Below, one piece after another: positions 9,452-18,314 of a stretch of 64,000 nt of DNA (position 1 is its first letter; each line of letters opens with the position of its first letter). The stretch is from Paraflavitalea sp. CAU 1676 (lineage in GTDB: Bacteria > Bacteroidota > Bacteroidia > Chitinophagales > Chitinophagaceae). The position numbers were made by a program, and so were the translations under genes. Where the stretch lies: contig NZ_JARHUJ010000014.1 in the NCBI RefSeq assembly GCF_029223285.1, forward strand, positions 62,001 to 126,000, given 5' to 3'. Under the pieces are notes generated by a model. The model did no database searches and was not told where the DNA came from. It was given only the letters and a program-made list of their open reading frames with translations.

Positions 9452-9643
9452 ATGGAAAATAAGATATTATCCAGGCCGCTCAAGACCTGGCTGACCGTAG
9501 TGTTGATCATGGCCTGCCTGCTGGCAGCCTGCAAAAAAGATCGAGGTGAGGGGCATCGCACCCCTCTATTGGAAGCCGGCTATATGCCGGGTGTACTGGA
9601 TGAGTTCCGCATTTTACTGGGCGAAGGCGTCGCTGGTGTATAG
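9452..9643 (+). CDS. Small putative lipoprotein
   Basis: The 63-residue ORF has a basic start, a hydrophobic core and a lipobox-like LLAAC with Cys near residue 27, followed by the charged sequence KKDRGEGHR. The remaining 30 residues match nothing I know. A good terminator begins 35 bases after the stop. It may be a genuine small lipoprotein or the remnant of a longer one. Confidence 0.45.
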   Translation: MENKILSRPLKTWLTVVLIMACLLAACKKDRGEGHRTPLLEAGYMPGVLDEFRILLGEGVAGV

Positions 9644-9677
9644 GCCAACTTTCTTTTCAGGTAGGGGTTTTATCGAG

Positions 9678-9714
9678 CCGCCGGCATGTGAACAGCATCC
9701 GGCGGTATTTTTTT
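9678..9714 (+). terminator. Rho-independent terminator
   Basis: A perfect 7-bp stem (CCGCCGG / CCGGCGG) with a 14-nt loop is followed by TATTTTTTT. It closes the transcript of the small lipoprotein gene or of bcp. Confidence 0.7.
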
Positions 9715-9822
9715 AATAGTCATTCAATCAATCGGAAAGGGTTTTTACTCAAGTAGCGTTCTGCCTGTAGTATCGGGACAGTACTTTTAGTGTCTTGTCC
9801 CTGCTGTACCAATTAACAGTCT

Positions 9823-12800
9823 ATGTGTAGAACGTTGTTATTGTGGTGCTTTTTTCTAACGTGTTGGTTTCGTTTGCCTGCACAGCCACCCTTTCTTTTT
9901 TTCGATAAGCTGACCGCCCAGGATGGACTTTCGCATAACAAGGTCAATTGTATCCTGCGCGATCAACGGGGCTTTATGTGGTTTGGTACCAACGACGGAC
10001 TGAACCGCTACGACGGCCACAACTTCCTTGTTTTTCAACATCGCCCCGGCGACAGCACCTCCATCTCGGGCAACATTATCAATGACATACTGGAAGACGA
10101 ACAGGGCGTGCTCTGGATCGCTACGGCCGATGGTGGCCTCACCAGGTATGATCACCGGCAGGCGCCCAGCCGGCAGTTCAGACAATACCGGCATTTGCCA
10201 GGCAACCCAGGCTCTCTCCCCATCAACATACTGAATAAACTGCTGCTCGACGATCGTGGTTTTTTGTGGATTGGTACCGGCGGGGCTGGTTTGCTGCGCT
10301 TCGACCGGTTGAAGGAAAAGTTCATAGAGCCTGTTCCGCGCAGCACACGCACAATCCTGGATATGAAGCTGGATAGTTCCGGTGTATTGTGGGTTGGGCG
10401 TGTGGGCGGCGGCATGCTGAAGGTGAATACGCATACCCTTCAGCACGAGACAGATGCAGCCTATGACGACCTGTATGCGAAACTGCCTCACGTAGCTATA
10501 ACTGCCATTCACACGGACGACCGGCAACAGGTTTGGTTTGGATCGTGGGATAAGTTCCTCTACCGCCGTGCCGCCAATGGACGGGAAACGGTTTTCCAGC
10601 AGTCGGGAAATGCTTTCACTTTCACCAACGATGAGCTTAGCTGTTTTGCCACCGATGCGAAAGGACGATTGTGGATGGGCGGTAGAATGGCCGGTCTCCA
10701 CATTTATGACCATCGCAGCGGGCGTTTTTATAATTACCGGTACGACCCTGCGCGGGAGGGCACGATTGCCGACAACCGCATCAATTGTTTGTACAATGAC
10801 GGGCATGGGATCATTTGGGTGGGTACCAACCGGGGTATCAGCATCCACCGGCCGGCACAGCAGCAGTTTGCCCAATGTTTTCTGCCACGCCTGGAAGGGA
10901 AGGAGATCACTATCTACGATTTTTATGACCGGAAGGGTGATCTGTGGGTGGGCACCAGCGAGGGTATTTTTATCCGGCCTACCGGCTCGGATGCGTTTAT
11001 CCATAAACCATTACGCTACCGCAATTATCCTTTGCGCGTAACTAAAATATATGAGGATGTAGATGGTGCGTTGTACCTGGGTACTGACTATTCCCTGTTC
11101 CTGCTGGACATTGACTCCTGGCAGGTTACCCTGTTGCCCAATACCGATAAGGACCGCGTGATGAACCGGGTCATCGAATCGCGGATAGTTTCGATCGTCC
11201 GGGATACCATTGGCGGGCATCCGGTGTTACTAACCGCGCCTTATGGACATTTTATTACCTATTATGATCTCACCGATAAACGATGGGTTTCGCGGCATGA
11301 TACTGTCCGCAATATCATCGACAGCTTCAGGCTGGGCGACAATAACCTCATCCGTAAAATATACAAAGGGCGCAATGGCCGTTTGTGGCTCACCTCCGTT
11401 TCGGATGGGTTGGGTATGAACGAACGTAACAATATTCCGGCTTTCCGCTTTTTTTCGAACGACTCAGGTAGTCCGGAGGGCATCAGTAGCAATCATGTAT
11501 TCGACCTGCAGGAAGACGGCGCGGGCCGTTTGTGGGTAAGCACCTATGGAGGCGGATTGCATTGGTTCAACCCGCAAAGCCTGACTTTTACGCATGTGCC
11601 CGTTTCCAATAACCTGCTCGAGGGTATCCAGGTGGATGCGCGTGGGCAGGTGTGGATGATCAGCAATGGCAACATTCATAAATATGATCCGCAACGGAGG
11701 GCTTATGTTTCTTTCGAGCTTCCCGATATCGATAAATCGGGCGGGGTGCGGGGTGATATTTTTAAGGATCAGAAAGGACGGTTTTATGTGGCGGGCGCTA
11801 ATTACTTTATCGCTTTTGACCCCATTGGTGTGCGGGAAACCAGGCAAACACCGCAGGTGTTCTTTACCGATTTCAAGGTTTTCAATGAATCGAACAGTGA
11901 ACTGCTGCAGGAGCAGCACATTCGTTTACGTTATGGCCAGAATTACTTTACGGTCGAGTTTGCTGCGCCCGACTACTCAGCCAGCCGATCACTCCATTAC
12001 TCGTATATGCTGGAAGGAAGAGACCGTGACTGGATCGATATTGGTTCGCGCAACACCCTCGAGTTCTCGAACCTGGAAGCCAAGGATTATGTGCTGAAGG
12101 TGAGGGCCACGGCTGCGGGCCTTCGCAATGAAGAGGTGGCTACTTTGCTCATCACGATCATTCCCCCGGTTTGGCAGCGTTGGTGGTTCTATGCGCTTTG
12201 TGGTTTTTCGATCGGGGTGATCTTCTATTTCATTTACAAGTACCGGTTTGACCAGCTTTTGAAGCAGCAGGCCATTCGCAATAAGATCGCCCAGGACCTG
12301 CATGACAATGTAGGCTCCACCCTCAGTAGTATTTCGGTGTATAGCCAGGTAGCCAAGATCTACCATGAGCAGAACCGCGGTAAAGACTTGAAGCAGGCGT
12401 TGGAGAAGATCAGTGAAACGTCGGTGGAGATGATCTCGGAAATGAATGATATCGTGTGGACGATCAACCCCCGGCACGACAGCATGGATACCATTTTGCA
12501 AAGAATGGAGTCTTTTGCCCGGCCCTTGCTGGCCTCGCAGGGTATCCACTTTCATTTCGAGGTGGATCCCGGCGTCAACATGCTGAACCTGGAGATGACG
12601 CGCCGCAAGAACTTCTACCTTATATATAAGGAGGCAATAAACAACGCCTTGAAATATGCGCAATGTAAGAATCTGTGGGTAAAGATCGGTGTGCGGCAGC
12701 ATCACCTGTTTTTGGTGGCTACCGACGACGGCATCGGGTTCGACCCCGCTACGGTGCAACTGGAAACGGCGCAGTCACTCTCCGGCAATGGCTTGCGCAA

Positions 12801-12897
12801 TATGGAGATGAGGGCCGAGGAGATGCGGGGGCGCTGGAAGATCGACAGTTTGGCCGGCAAGGGGACCACGGTGCACCTGCGGTTCCCGATCGTGTAG
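9823..12897 (+). CDS. Reg_prop (two-component regulator propeller) sensor histidine kinase
   Basis: The 1024-residue inner-membrane kinase starts with a signal peptide (MCRTLLLWCFFLTCW). About 700 residues of propeller repeats follow, shown by recurring motifs such as GFMWFGTNDGLNRYDG, GVLWIATADGGLTRYD and GIIWVGTNRGISI. A Y_Y_Y-type Ig-like domain (about 680-765) and one membrane helix (about 778-800) precede the HisKA_3 helix with His827 (QDLHDNVGSTLSS). The ATPase domain ends the protein (EAINNALKYA, DDGIGFD, GNGLRNM). The propeller would sit in the periplasm and sense a ligand, often a glycan in related systems, but nothing nearby identifies it. The response regulator downstream is the likely partner. 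Confidence 0.96.
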   Translation: MCRTLLLWCFFLTCWFRLPAQPPFLFFDKLTAQDGLSHNKVNCILRDQRGFMWFGTNDGLNRYDGHNFLVFQHRPGDSTSISGNIINDILEDEQGVLWIATADGGLTRYDHRQAPSRQFRQYRHLPGNPGSLPINILNKLLLDDRGFLWIGTGGAGLLRFDRLKEKFIEPVPRSTRTILDMKLDSSGVLWVGRVGGGMLKVNTHTLQHETDAAYDDLYAKLPHVAITAIHTDDRQQVWFGSWDKFLYRRAANGRETVFQQSGNAFTFTNDELSCFATDAKGRLWMGGRMAGLHIYDHRSGRFYNYRYDPAREGTIADNRINCLYNDGHGIIWVGTNRGISIHRPAQQQFAQCFLPRLEGKEITIYDFYDRKGDLWVGTSEGIFIRPTGSDAFIHKPLRYRNYPLRVTKIYEDVDGALYLGTDYSLFLLDIDSWQVTLLPNTDKDRVMNRVIESRIVSIVRDTIGGHPVLLTAPYGHFITYYDLTDKRWVSRHDTVRNIIDSFRLGDNNLIRKIYKGRNGRLWLTSVSDGLGMNERNNIPAFRFFSNDSGSPEGISSNHVFDLQEDGAGRLWVSTYGGGLHWFNPQSLTFTHVPVSNNLLEGIQVDARGQVWMISNGNIHKYDPQRRAYVSFELPDIDKSGGVRGDIFKDQKGRFYVAGANYFIAFDPIGVRETRQTPQVFFTDFKVFNESNSELLQEQHIRLRYGQNYFTVEFAAPDYSASRSLHYSYMLEGRDRDWIDIGSRNTLEFSNLEAKDYVLKVRATAAGLRNEEVATLLITIIPPVWQRWWFYALCGFSIGVIFYFIYKYRFDQLLKQQAIRNKIAQDLHDNVGSTLSSISVYSQVAKIYHEQNRGKDLKQALEKISETSVEMISEMNDIVWTINPRHDSMDTILQRMESFARPLLASQGIHFHFEVDPGVNMLNLEMTRRKNFYLIYKEAINNALKYAQCKNLWVKIGVRQHHLFLVATDDGIGFDPATVQLETAQSLSGNGLRNMEMRAEEMRGRWKIDSLAGKGTTVHLRFPIV

Positions 12898-12989
12898 GGG
12901 AAACGTGATTGATGGCTTCAGGCAGGAGTTAAGAAGCGTTCATGACAGGTTTGTTGGGCATGGGTGTTTGGTAAGCCTGGGTCTTCTCC

Positions 12990-13001
12990 CCGGATATGGG
13001 G
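12990..13001. repeat. Left arm of a 12-bp inverted repeat flanking the response-regulator gene
   Basis: CCGGATATGGGG here is the exact reverse complement of CCCCATATCCGG at 13775-13786. The two arms bracket the gene at 13048-13695. Confidence 0.6.
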
Positions 13002-13047
13002 ATTGTGGCGGCAACCTATTATTCAGACATTTGATAAAATCCATTTT

Positions 13048-13695
13048 ATGAGTTTGCGGATCGCGATTTTTGATGACAACAAGAATATCCGGGAAAGCAT
13101 TACGCTGTTGCTGGACACGGTGCCCACTTTTGAAGTGGTGGGCTCGTTTTCGCATGTACTGGATTGTGTGGATGATGTTCGGTCGTGCAAGCCGGATATT
13201 GTTTTAATGGACATCGAGATGCCCGGCATGACGGGGATCGAGGCGGTGGCCGCCATCCGGAAAGAATATCCGCACATACAGGTGTTGATGCAAACGGTTT
13301 TTGAGGATGACGACCGGGTGTTCGACTCTATCTGCTCGGGTGCTTCGGGCTATATTCTCAAAAACCACCTCAATACCAGGCTGGTGGATGCCATCAATGA
13401 GCTGCAGTATGGCGGCTCGCCGATGTCGCCGTCCATTGCACGTAAGGTACTGGGTAAGCTGCAGCAGATCCCGCAGCATGTGAAACCCGAAGAGGCACCC
13501 GACTACCGCCTCACAGTTCGTGAAAAAGAGGTGCTGGCCTGTATTGTAGAAGGCCTGAGCTATAAGATGATCGCCGACCGGCTCACCATCAGTTATGAAA
13601 CGGTACGCAGCCATGTCAAGAAGATCTATGAGAAGTTGCATGTGGCTTCGTTGACCGAAGCGGTGGCGAAGGCCATCCATCAACGCATCGTTTAG
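13048..13695 (+). CDS. Response regulator, NarL/LuxR family
   Basis: The 215-residue protein has a receiver domain with phospho-acceptor Asp55 (IVLMDIEMPG) and the acidic pair Asp9-Asp10. The C-terminal LuxR-type helix-turn-helix shows LTVREKEVLACIVEGLSYKMIA and SYETVRSHVKKIYEKL. The frame is open further upstream (to 12964), but those residues do not fit a receiver domain, so the ATG at 13048 is the probable start. It lies 150 bases behind the reg_prop kinase and is its likely partner. Confidence 0.94.
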   Translation: MSLRIAIFDDNKNIRESITLLLDTVPTFEVVGSFSHVLDCVDDVRSCKPDIVLMDIEMPGMTGIEAVAAIRKEYPHIQVLMQTVFEDDDRVFDSICSGASGYILKNHLNTRLVDAINELQYGGSPMSPSIARKVLGKLQQIPQHVKPEEAPDYRLTVREKEVLACIVEGLSYKMIADRLTISYETVRSHVKKIYEKLHVASLTEAVAKAIHQRIV

Positions 13696-13774
13696 TATTT
13701 GTATTCTATATCTACCCCCCTTCATTTGTCTTCTTTCTCTTCTTCAAATTTATCTGTTACCCGGTTGAATCTTT

Positions 13775-13786
13775 CCCCATATCCGG
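13775..13786. repeat. Right arm of the 12-bp inverted repeat
   Basis: CCCCATATCCGG is the reverse complement of the left arm at 12990-13001. It is followed at 13791-13805 by CCCGTTACGGG and TTTT, a very tight hairpin that might act as a weak terminator. Confidence 0.6.
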
Positions 13787-13866
13787 TCACCCCGTTACGG
13801 GTTTTGGTGATTGTATACATGAGATAAGCCGGGCAATTTTGTGTACGCTATTGTATCACAAAAAAA

Positions 13867-14760
13867 ATGTTAGCCATGAGTAAAAGACTTTTTACCCTGT
13901 TAGGGATGTTATTGCTATTGAGTACCCTGGGGTTGGGACAGTATTCTTCTTTTAGAGCGCCGTTGCCGCTGGTTAAAAACATTCAGTTGTCGACTGGCGT
14001 GAAGCTCGAGTACGTCGAGCAGGGCGATGCAAAAGGTATTTCAGTTATCCTGTTGCATGGGTTTACCGATTCCTGGCATAGCTGGGAGCCGGTACTGCCG
14101 CTCTTGCCTGGTAATGTGCATGTGCTGGCAGTTACATTGCGCGGCCATGGCAATTCCGATAAGCCTGCAACAGGGTATGCGATGCACGACTTTTCGGCCG
14201 ACATCGCCGCATTTCTCCACCAACAAAAAATCAGCAATGCTATCGTGGTAGGGCATTCTATGGGTTCTATGATCGCCCAGCAGTTTGCCCTCGACCATCC
14301 CGAAATGACGAAGGGCCTGGTATTGGTAGGCAGTTTCGCTGATTTTTCTAACAATGCCGCTGTGCAGGAGTTTGCGCAGTCGCTGGAGGGATTGAAAGAT
14401 CCTATCGACCGCGAGTTTGCTGCTTCCTTTCAACAGGGTACACTGGCCAATCCAATTCAACCGGCATTCCTGAAAACGATGATTGGTGAAAGCTGCAAGG
14501 TGCCGGCGCATGTATGGAAGAAAGTGGGGCAATCGCTGTTTCACGTTAATTACCTCGCGCCGTTGAGATCATACACAAAGCCGGTCAAAATCATTTGGGG
14601 CGACAGGGATGTTTTTTCTCCGCGGCACGACCAGGAGTTGTTGACCGTGGCGCTCTCTGGTTCCACAGTATTGGTCTACGAGGGCATCGGGCATGCTGTG
14701 CATTGGGAATCGCCCAGCCGGTTTGCCGACGACCTGATCACTTTTATCAATGGGTTTTAA
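13867..14760 (+). CDS. Exported alpha/beta hydrolase
   Basis: The 297-residue protein has a signal peptide (ending near LGLGQ) and the alpha/beta-hydrolase pattern. The oxyanion-hole motif is HGF, the nucleophile Ser is in VGHSMGS, the acid is probably the Asp in WGDRDVF, and the final His is in GIGHAVHWE. It is closest to the epoxide-hydrolase/haloperoxidase-like group; the substrate is unknown. The start could also be the ATG at 13876. A near-match to the -7 promoter (CAATTTTG) lies about 30 bases upstream. Confidence 0.92.
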   Translation: MLAMSKRLFTLLGMLLLLSTLGLGQYSSFRAPLPLVKNIQLSTGVKLEYVEQGDAKGISVILLHGFTDSWHSWEPVLPLLPGNVHVLAVTLRGHGNSDKPATGYAMHDFSADIAAFLHQQKISNAIVVGHSMGSMIAQQFALDHPEMTKGLVLVGSFADFSNNAAVQEFAQSLEGLKDPIDREFAASFQQGTLANPIQPAFLKTMIGESCKVPAHVWKKVGQSLFHVNYLAPLRSYTKPVKIIWGDRDVFSPRHDQELLTVALSGSTVLVYEGIGHAVHWESPSRFADDLITFINGF

Positions 14761-14811
14761 TGATGACGAACGCTTTTTGGCGGTCTATAAACACTAATCA
14801 ATTGTTGCTGT

Positions 14812-14928
14812 ATGAAAACCTGGCAATTAATTAAAAGACTATGGAAGCGGATCAATGTTTATGACAGGGTGCTCGACGATCTGCCGGCTCCCGACTTTAA
14901 TGTGAAAATCATTTTTTATGAGAAGTAG
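14812..14928 (+). CDS. 38-aa ORF overlapping the start of the TPR gene
   Basis: An ATG at 14812 opens a 38-codon frame ending at TAG 14926-14928. The product is strongly basic at its start (MKTWQLIKRLWKRIN) and contains VYDRVLDDLPAPDFNVK. Its last 11 bases overlap the first codons of the TPR gene, which starts at 14918 in another frame, so it could be a leader peptide or a translationally coupled small protein. Evidence is limited to the clean frame, its composition and the overlap. Confidence 0.4.
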   Translation: MKTWQLIKRLWKRINVYDRVLDDLPAPDFNVKIIFYEK

Positions 14929-16636
14929 TTATGTGATGGGCTTCGCGCTTTGCATCGTTTCGGTAGTGATCATGCTGGAAGCGTATGACAGTCCGGCCCT
15001 GGGCGAAGAGACCGCCGGGCGTGCGATCACTATATTTTGTTCGCCTTCGCTCGACCTGTCGAAACTCAAAGCGGGGAATGCTCCTTTGATCAAAGGATTG
15101 GGCAATCTTCATTTCGAAATATCTACCCGGTCGAAGCAGGCGCAGCGGTATTTTGACCAAGGATTGATGCTGATGTATGCATTCAATCATGGCGAGGCGG
15201 CGCGGTCGTTCCTGGAAGTGACCCGGTTGGATTCTTCTGCTGCGATGGGATGGTGGGGTATGGCCATGGTGTTGGGGCCCAATTACAATGCGGCGCTCAA
15301 TCCTTCGAGCCTGGAAGAGATCAATAAGTCTATGACGAATGCGAAGCAGCATGAATGGAAAGCTAGTGCCAAAGAAAAGTGGCTGATCAACGCGCTGCTG
15401 AAACGCTATCCTGCGGAGCCGGTGAGTGAAATGGCTCCCTTCCATGCGGCTTATGCTGCGGCGATGAAGCAGGCTTATGAGCAGTTTTCCCAGGATGCGG
15501 ATGTGGCAACGTTGTATGCCGATGCGATGATGAACGAGCATCCCTGGAATCTCTACAGCAAAGATGGGAAGGCGCAGCCCTGGACGCCGGGCATCGAGCA
15601 GTTGCTGGAAGCAACGATGAAAAGGCATCCCAACCATCCGGGTGCGCTTCATTTATATATACATGCGGTGGAGGCATCGTCCACTGCATCGCGGGGCCTG
15701 CCGGCGGCGCGGAAATTATTGAACCTGGTGCCGGCTGCGGGGCACCTGGTGCATATGCCGGCGCATATCTATATCCGCACGGGGCATTATCACGACGGGG
15801 TGCAGGCTACTGAACTGGCGCAGGTTTCGGACAGCAGTTATATTGCCCAGTGCAAATCGCAGGGTACTTATCCACTATTGTATTTTCCGCACAATATCCA
15901 TTTCCTGGCTGCCTGTGCTTTTCTGGAAGGCAATAGTAAGAAAGCGATGGAAGCTGCGTGGTCTGTATCGCGGCATGCGGACAGGCGTTACCTGGCCACC
16001 AATGGTACGGTACAGCATTATTATAGTATTCCTTTTTATGTGCTGGTGCATCTGGGCAAATGGGAAGATATTCTTTCTATTCCGGCTCCGGGCGGATCAT
16101 TACAGTATCCCACCGCCATCTGGCATTATGCGCGGGGCATGGCTTTTACGGCCCGAGGTAAATGGCAGGAGGCTACTGCCGAGCTGAAGAAATTGAAAGC
16201 ATATGCCGGCGAGTCCTCGCTGCGTTCATTACTCATATGGGAAACCAATAGTGCGCTGGACCTGATCTCTATTGCTGCGCTGACGCTGGAGGCTGAGATG
16301 CTGGCTTTCGGCCATCAATACGATCAGGCCATTGCGCTACTTCAACAGGCTGTGGTGATAGAAGATAAGCTTAACTACCAGGAGCCGCCCGATTGGTTTT
16401 TCTCGGTGCGTCATTCGTTGGGTCATGTGTTGTTGCAGGCGAAACGTTTTACAGAAGCCGAAGCTATTTACCGGGATGATCTGAAGATACTCCCCGAAAA
16501 TGGCTGGGCCCTGATGGGTTTGTTAAAGAGCCTTGAAGGCCAGGAGCGAAATGCCGATGCGGAGCTGGTGCGCCAGCGTTTTGAGAAAGCCTGGCAGTGG
16601 GCCGATATTTCTCTAACCTCGTCGAGGAAGTACTGA
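14918..16636 (+). CDS. TPR-type helical repeat protein, exported
   Basis: The 572-residue protein has a short hydrophobic N-terminus (MGFALCIVSVVIMLEAY) that is a signal peptide or anchor. TPR-like helix pairs follow: FDQGLMLMYAFNHGEAARSF, several repeats in the middle, and YDQAIALLQQAVVIED and FTEAEAIYRDDLKIL near the end. Distinctive histidine-rich motifs lie in the centre (HPNHPGALHLYIHAVEAS, GHLVHMPAHIYIRTGHYHDG), a pattern seen in a family of bacterial TPR proteins without known function. A role as a scaffold or a metal-dependent enzyme cannot be decided. Confidence 0.85.
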   Translation: MRSSYVMGFALCIVSVVIMLEAYDSPALGEETAGRAITIFCSPSLDLSKLKAGNAPLIKGLGNLHFEISTRSKQAQRYFDQGLMLMYAFNHGEAARSFLEVTRLDSSAAMGWWGMAMVLGPNYNAALNPSSLEEINKSMTNAKQHEWKASAKEKWLINALLKRYPAEPVSEMAPFHAAYAAAMKQAYEQFSQDADVATLYADAMMNEHPWNLYSKDGKAQPWTPGIEQLLEATMKRHPNHPGALHLYIHAVEASSTASRGLPAARKLLNLVPAAGHLVHMPAHIYIRTGHYHDGVQATELAQVSDSSYIAQCKSQGTYPLLYFPHNIHFLAACAFLEGNSKKAMEAAWSVSRHADRRYLATNGTVQHYYSIPFYVLVHLGKWEDILSIPAPGGSLQYPTAIWHYARGMAFTARGKWQEATAELKKLKAYAGESSLRSLLIWETNSALDLISIAALTLEAEMLAFGHQYDQAIALLQQAVVIEDKLNYQEPPDWFFSVRHSLGHVLLQAKRFTEAEAIYRDDLKILPENGWALMGLLKSLEGQERNADAELVRQRFEKAWQWADISLTSSRKY

Positions 16637-16806
16637 ACGGCTGCCGCACTTTTAAAGGGCGTTTCGACACTTTAACTGATTGAAGGAAACCCTGCAATCG
16701 GAATTAACGTATCAAAAATTATAAACCCGGAAGAAGCCACTGCCAGCACTGTCTATGCAGATAGGAGCTCCTTCTATGGGTTATCATAAGTTCTAAGGGT
16801 TTGGTT

Positions 16807-16837
16807 CCCTGTCCTTTCCAGGACAGGGATTTTTTTT
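16807..16837 (+). terminator. Rho-independent terminator after the TPR gene
   Basis: A 9-bp perfect stem (CCCTGTCCT / AGGACAGGG) with a 4-nt loop is followed by a run of eight T after one A. It lies 170 bases after the TPR stop and 60 bases before the next start. Confidence 0.85.
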
Positions 16838-16895
16838 ACAGGCAACCCTCGTTAATAAAACGCCGTAAGGTTAGACACAGGAAACGATTTTTAAT

Positions 16896-17246
16896 ATGAT
16901 GAAAAAAGTGTTTATCACCCTGGTTGTTTGTCTGGCGGTGTTTGTGGCTTGTACGAATGACAAAGAGGAGTTGCTCAATCCGTCTGGTAATGATTGCACG
17001 GGCGTCAATGCCAGCTTTGCGAATGATGTGTTGCCGATCATTCAGGCTAAGTGCCAGGGGTGCCATGGTGCGGGATCTACCAACGGTCCCGGGCAACTGA
17101 CCAATTATAACGAGATTAAAAATGCTGCTGCAAAGATAAGAACGGCAGTAGTAACCGGGTATATGCCGAAAGTGGGCGGACCGCTTCCGTCGAGCGAGAT
17201 CAAGATGATCAAGTGCTGGGTTGATTCAGGAACTCCCAATAATTAA
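16896..17246 (+). CDS. Monohaem c-type cytochrome-like lipoprotein
   Basis: The 116-residue protein has a lipoprotein signal (VFVAC, lipid Cys19). A single haem c attachment motif, CQGCH (Cys53, Cys56, His57), is present, and Met90 in GYMPKVGG is a plausible sixth ligand. The end, EIKMIKCWVDSG, is typical of small cytochrome c domains. It should be anchored in a membrane facing the periplasm and carry electrons or sense redox state. It is the first gene of a compact set whose next member starts 4 bases after its stop. Confidence 0.88.
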   Translation: MMKKVFITLVVCLAVFVACTNDKEELLNPSGNDCTGVNASFANDVLPIIQAKCQGCHGAGSTNGPGQLTNYNEIKNAAAKIRTAVVTGYMPKVGGPLPSSEIKMIKCWVDSGTPNN

Positions 17247-17250
17247 TTGC

Positions 17251-17703
17251 ATGCGTAAGAGAACATGGGTGATACTCGGTTGTGGAGTGGTGGCGGCCAT
17301 CATCGCGATGTACGCTTACCGGGAATATCACCGTGCCAATAAAAGTTTAGCGGCAGTGGAGGCCGATGCAACAGTAGAGGCTGTGGGGTTGGTGAATGAA
17401 TTCCTTACCAATGATAGTGTGGCTTATAACAAATACCGGAATAAGATACTCGCAGTACATGGAATGGTTACATCGATCGATACGGCGGCGGGCGATTGTA
17501 CGGTGGTGCTGGGCGATACCATAGCATTGTCTTCGGCGGTACGTTGCCTGGTCGACAGCGGTTTTGCTGCCACCGCCATCGCGTTAAAAAGGGGCGATCA
17601 CATTACATTAAAAGGTGCTATCACTGGTTTCAAGAAAGACGAAACAGGGTTGCTGGGGTCGGATGTTGAACTGAACCGGTGTGTAGTTGCCGGTAAACCT
17701 TAA
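17251..17703 (+). CDS. Membrane-anchored OB-fold (tRNA_anti-like) protein
   Basis: The 150-residue protein starts with a membrane segment (TWVILGCGVVAAIIAMYAY). The rest fits the tRNA_anti-like OB fold: NKILAVHGMVTSID, TVVLGDTIALSSAVRCLVD and GDHITLKGAITGF. The ATG at 17251 is preferred over an ATT upstream because it gives a clean anchor. It lies 4 bases after the cytochrome gene and 26 bases before the YceI gene. Related genes in Bacteroidota occur beside YceI and cytochrome genes; the function is unknown. Confidence 0.85.
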   Translation: MRKRTWVILGCGVVAAIIAMYAYREYHRANKSLAAVEADATVEAVGLVNEFLTNDSVAYNKYRNKILAVHGMVTSIDTAAGDCTVVLGDTIALSSAVRCLVDSGFAATAIALKRGDHITLKGAITGFKKDETGLLGSDVELNRCVVAGKP

Positions 17704-17729
17704 GTTTTACTTTAAAACTCTATTGAACA

Positions 17730-18287
17730 ATGAATTTGCGTGTTATTGGCATAGCCAAGGTGCTTTTATTGCTATCCGTACTGGCTACTGCACAAGACAG
17801 ATACTTTACCAAGAGTGGTAAGATCTCGTTCGTATCCAAAGGCAATATCGAGACCATTGCGGCTAAACATAAAGGTGTTACCTGTGTGCTGGATGCAAAG
17901 TCGGGCGCTCTGCAGTTTGCCGTGCTGATGAAGGGCTTTGAATTCGCCAAGGCTTTGATGCAGGAGCATTTCAATGAGAATTATGTAGAAAGTGACAAGT
18001 ATCCAAAAGGCGATTTCAAGGGGCAGGTGAGCAACAATGGTGATGTGAAATATGGTCAGGATGGTGTGTATGCTGCGCGGGTAAAGGGTACCCTCACCAT
18101 ACATGGCATTAGTAAAGAGATCGAGGTGCCGGGCAATATTACGATCGGAAGCGGCAAACCTCAGTTGAATGCCAGCTTCAACATCCTGTTGTCGGACTAT
18201 CAGATCAAGATCCCGGCCATCGTGAAGGAGAATATTTCCAATACAGTAACGATCACGATCGATTGCCCGCTGGACCCCCTTAAGTAA
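17730..18287 (+). CDS. YceI-family periplasmic protein
   Basis: The 185-residue protein has a signal peptide (ending near LATAQ) and a YceI-like lipocalin beta barrel. Typical elements are SFVSKGNIETIAAKHKG, a central F-E-F-A-K-A helix region, and GTLTIHGISKEIEVPG, followed by SDYQIKIP. YceI proteins bind polyisoprenoid or quinone-like lipids in the periplasm. With a haem lipoprotein and an OB-fold protein on one side and a barrel on the other, a role around quinones or electron transfer at the envelope is plausible but inferred. Confidence 0.92.
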   Translation: MNLRVIGIAKVLLLLSVLATAQDRYFTKSGKISFVSKGNIETIAAKHKGVTCVLDAKSGALQFAVLMKGFEFAKALMQEHFNENYVESDKYPKGDFKGQVSNNGDVKYGQDGVYAARVKGTLTIHGISKEIEVPGNITIGSGKPQLNASFNILLSDYQIKIPAIVKENISNTVTITIDCPLDPLK

Positions 18288-18314
18288 TACTCAAACCTTT
18301 ATAACTACTGAATT

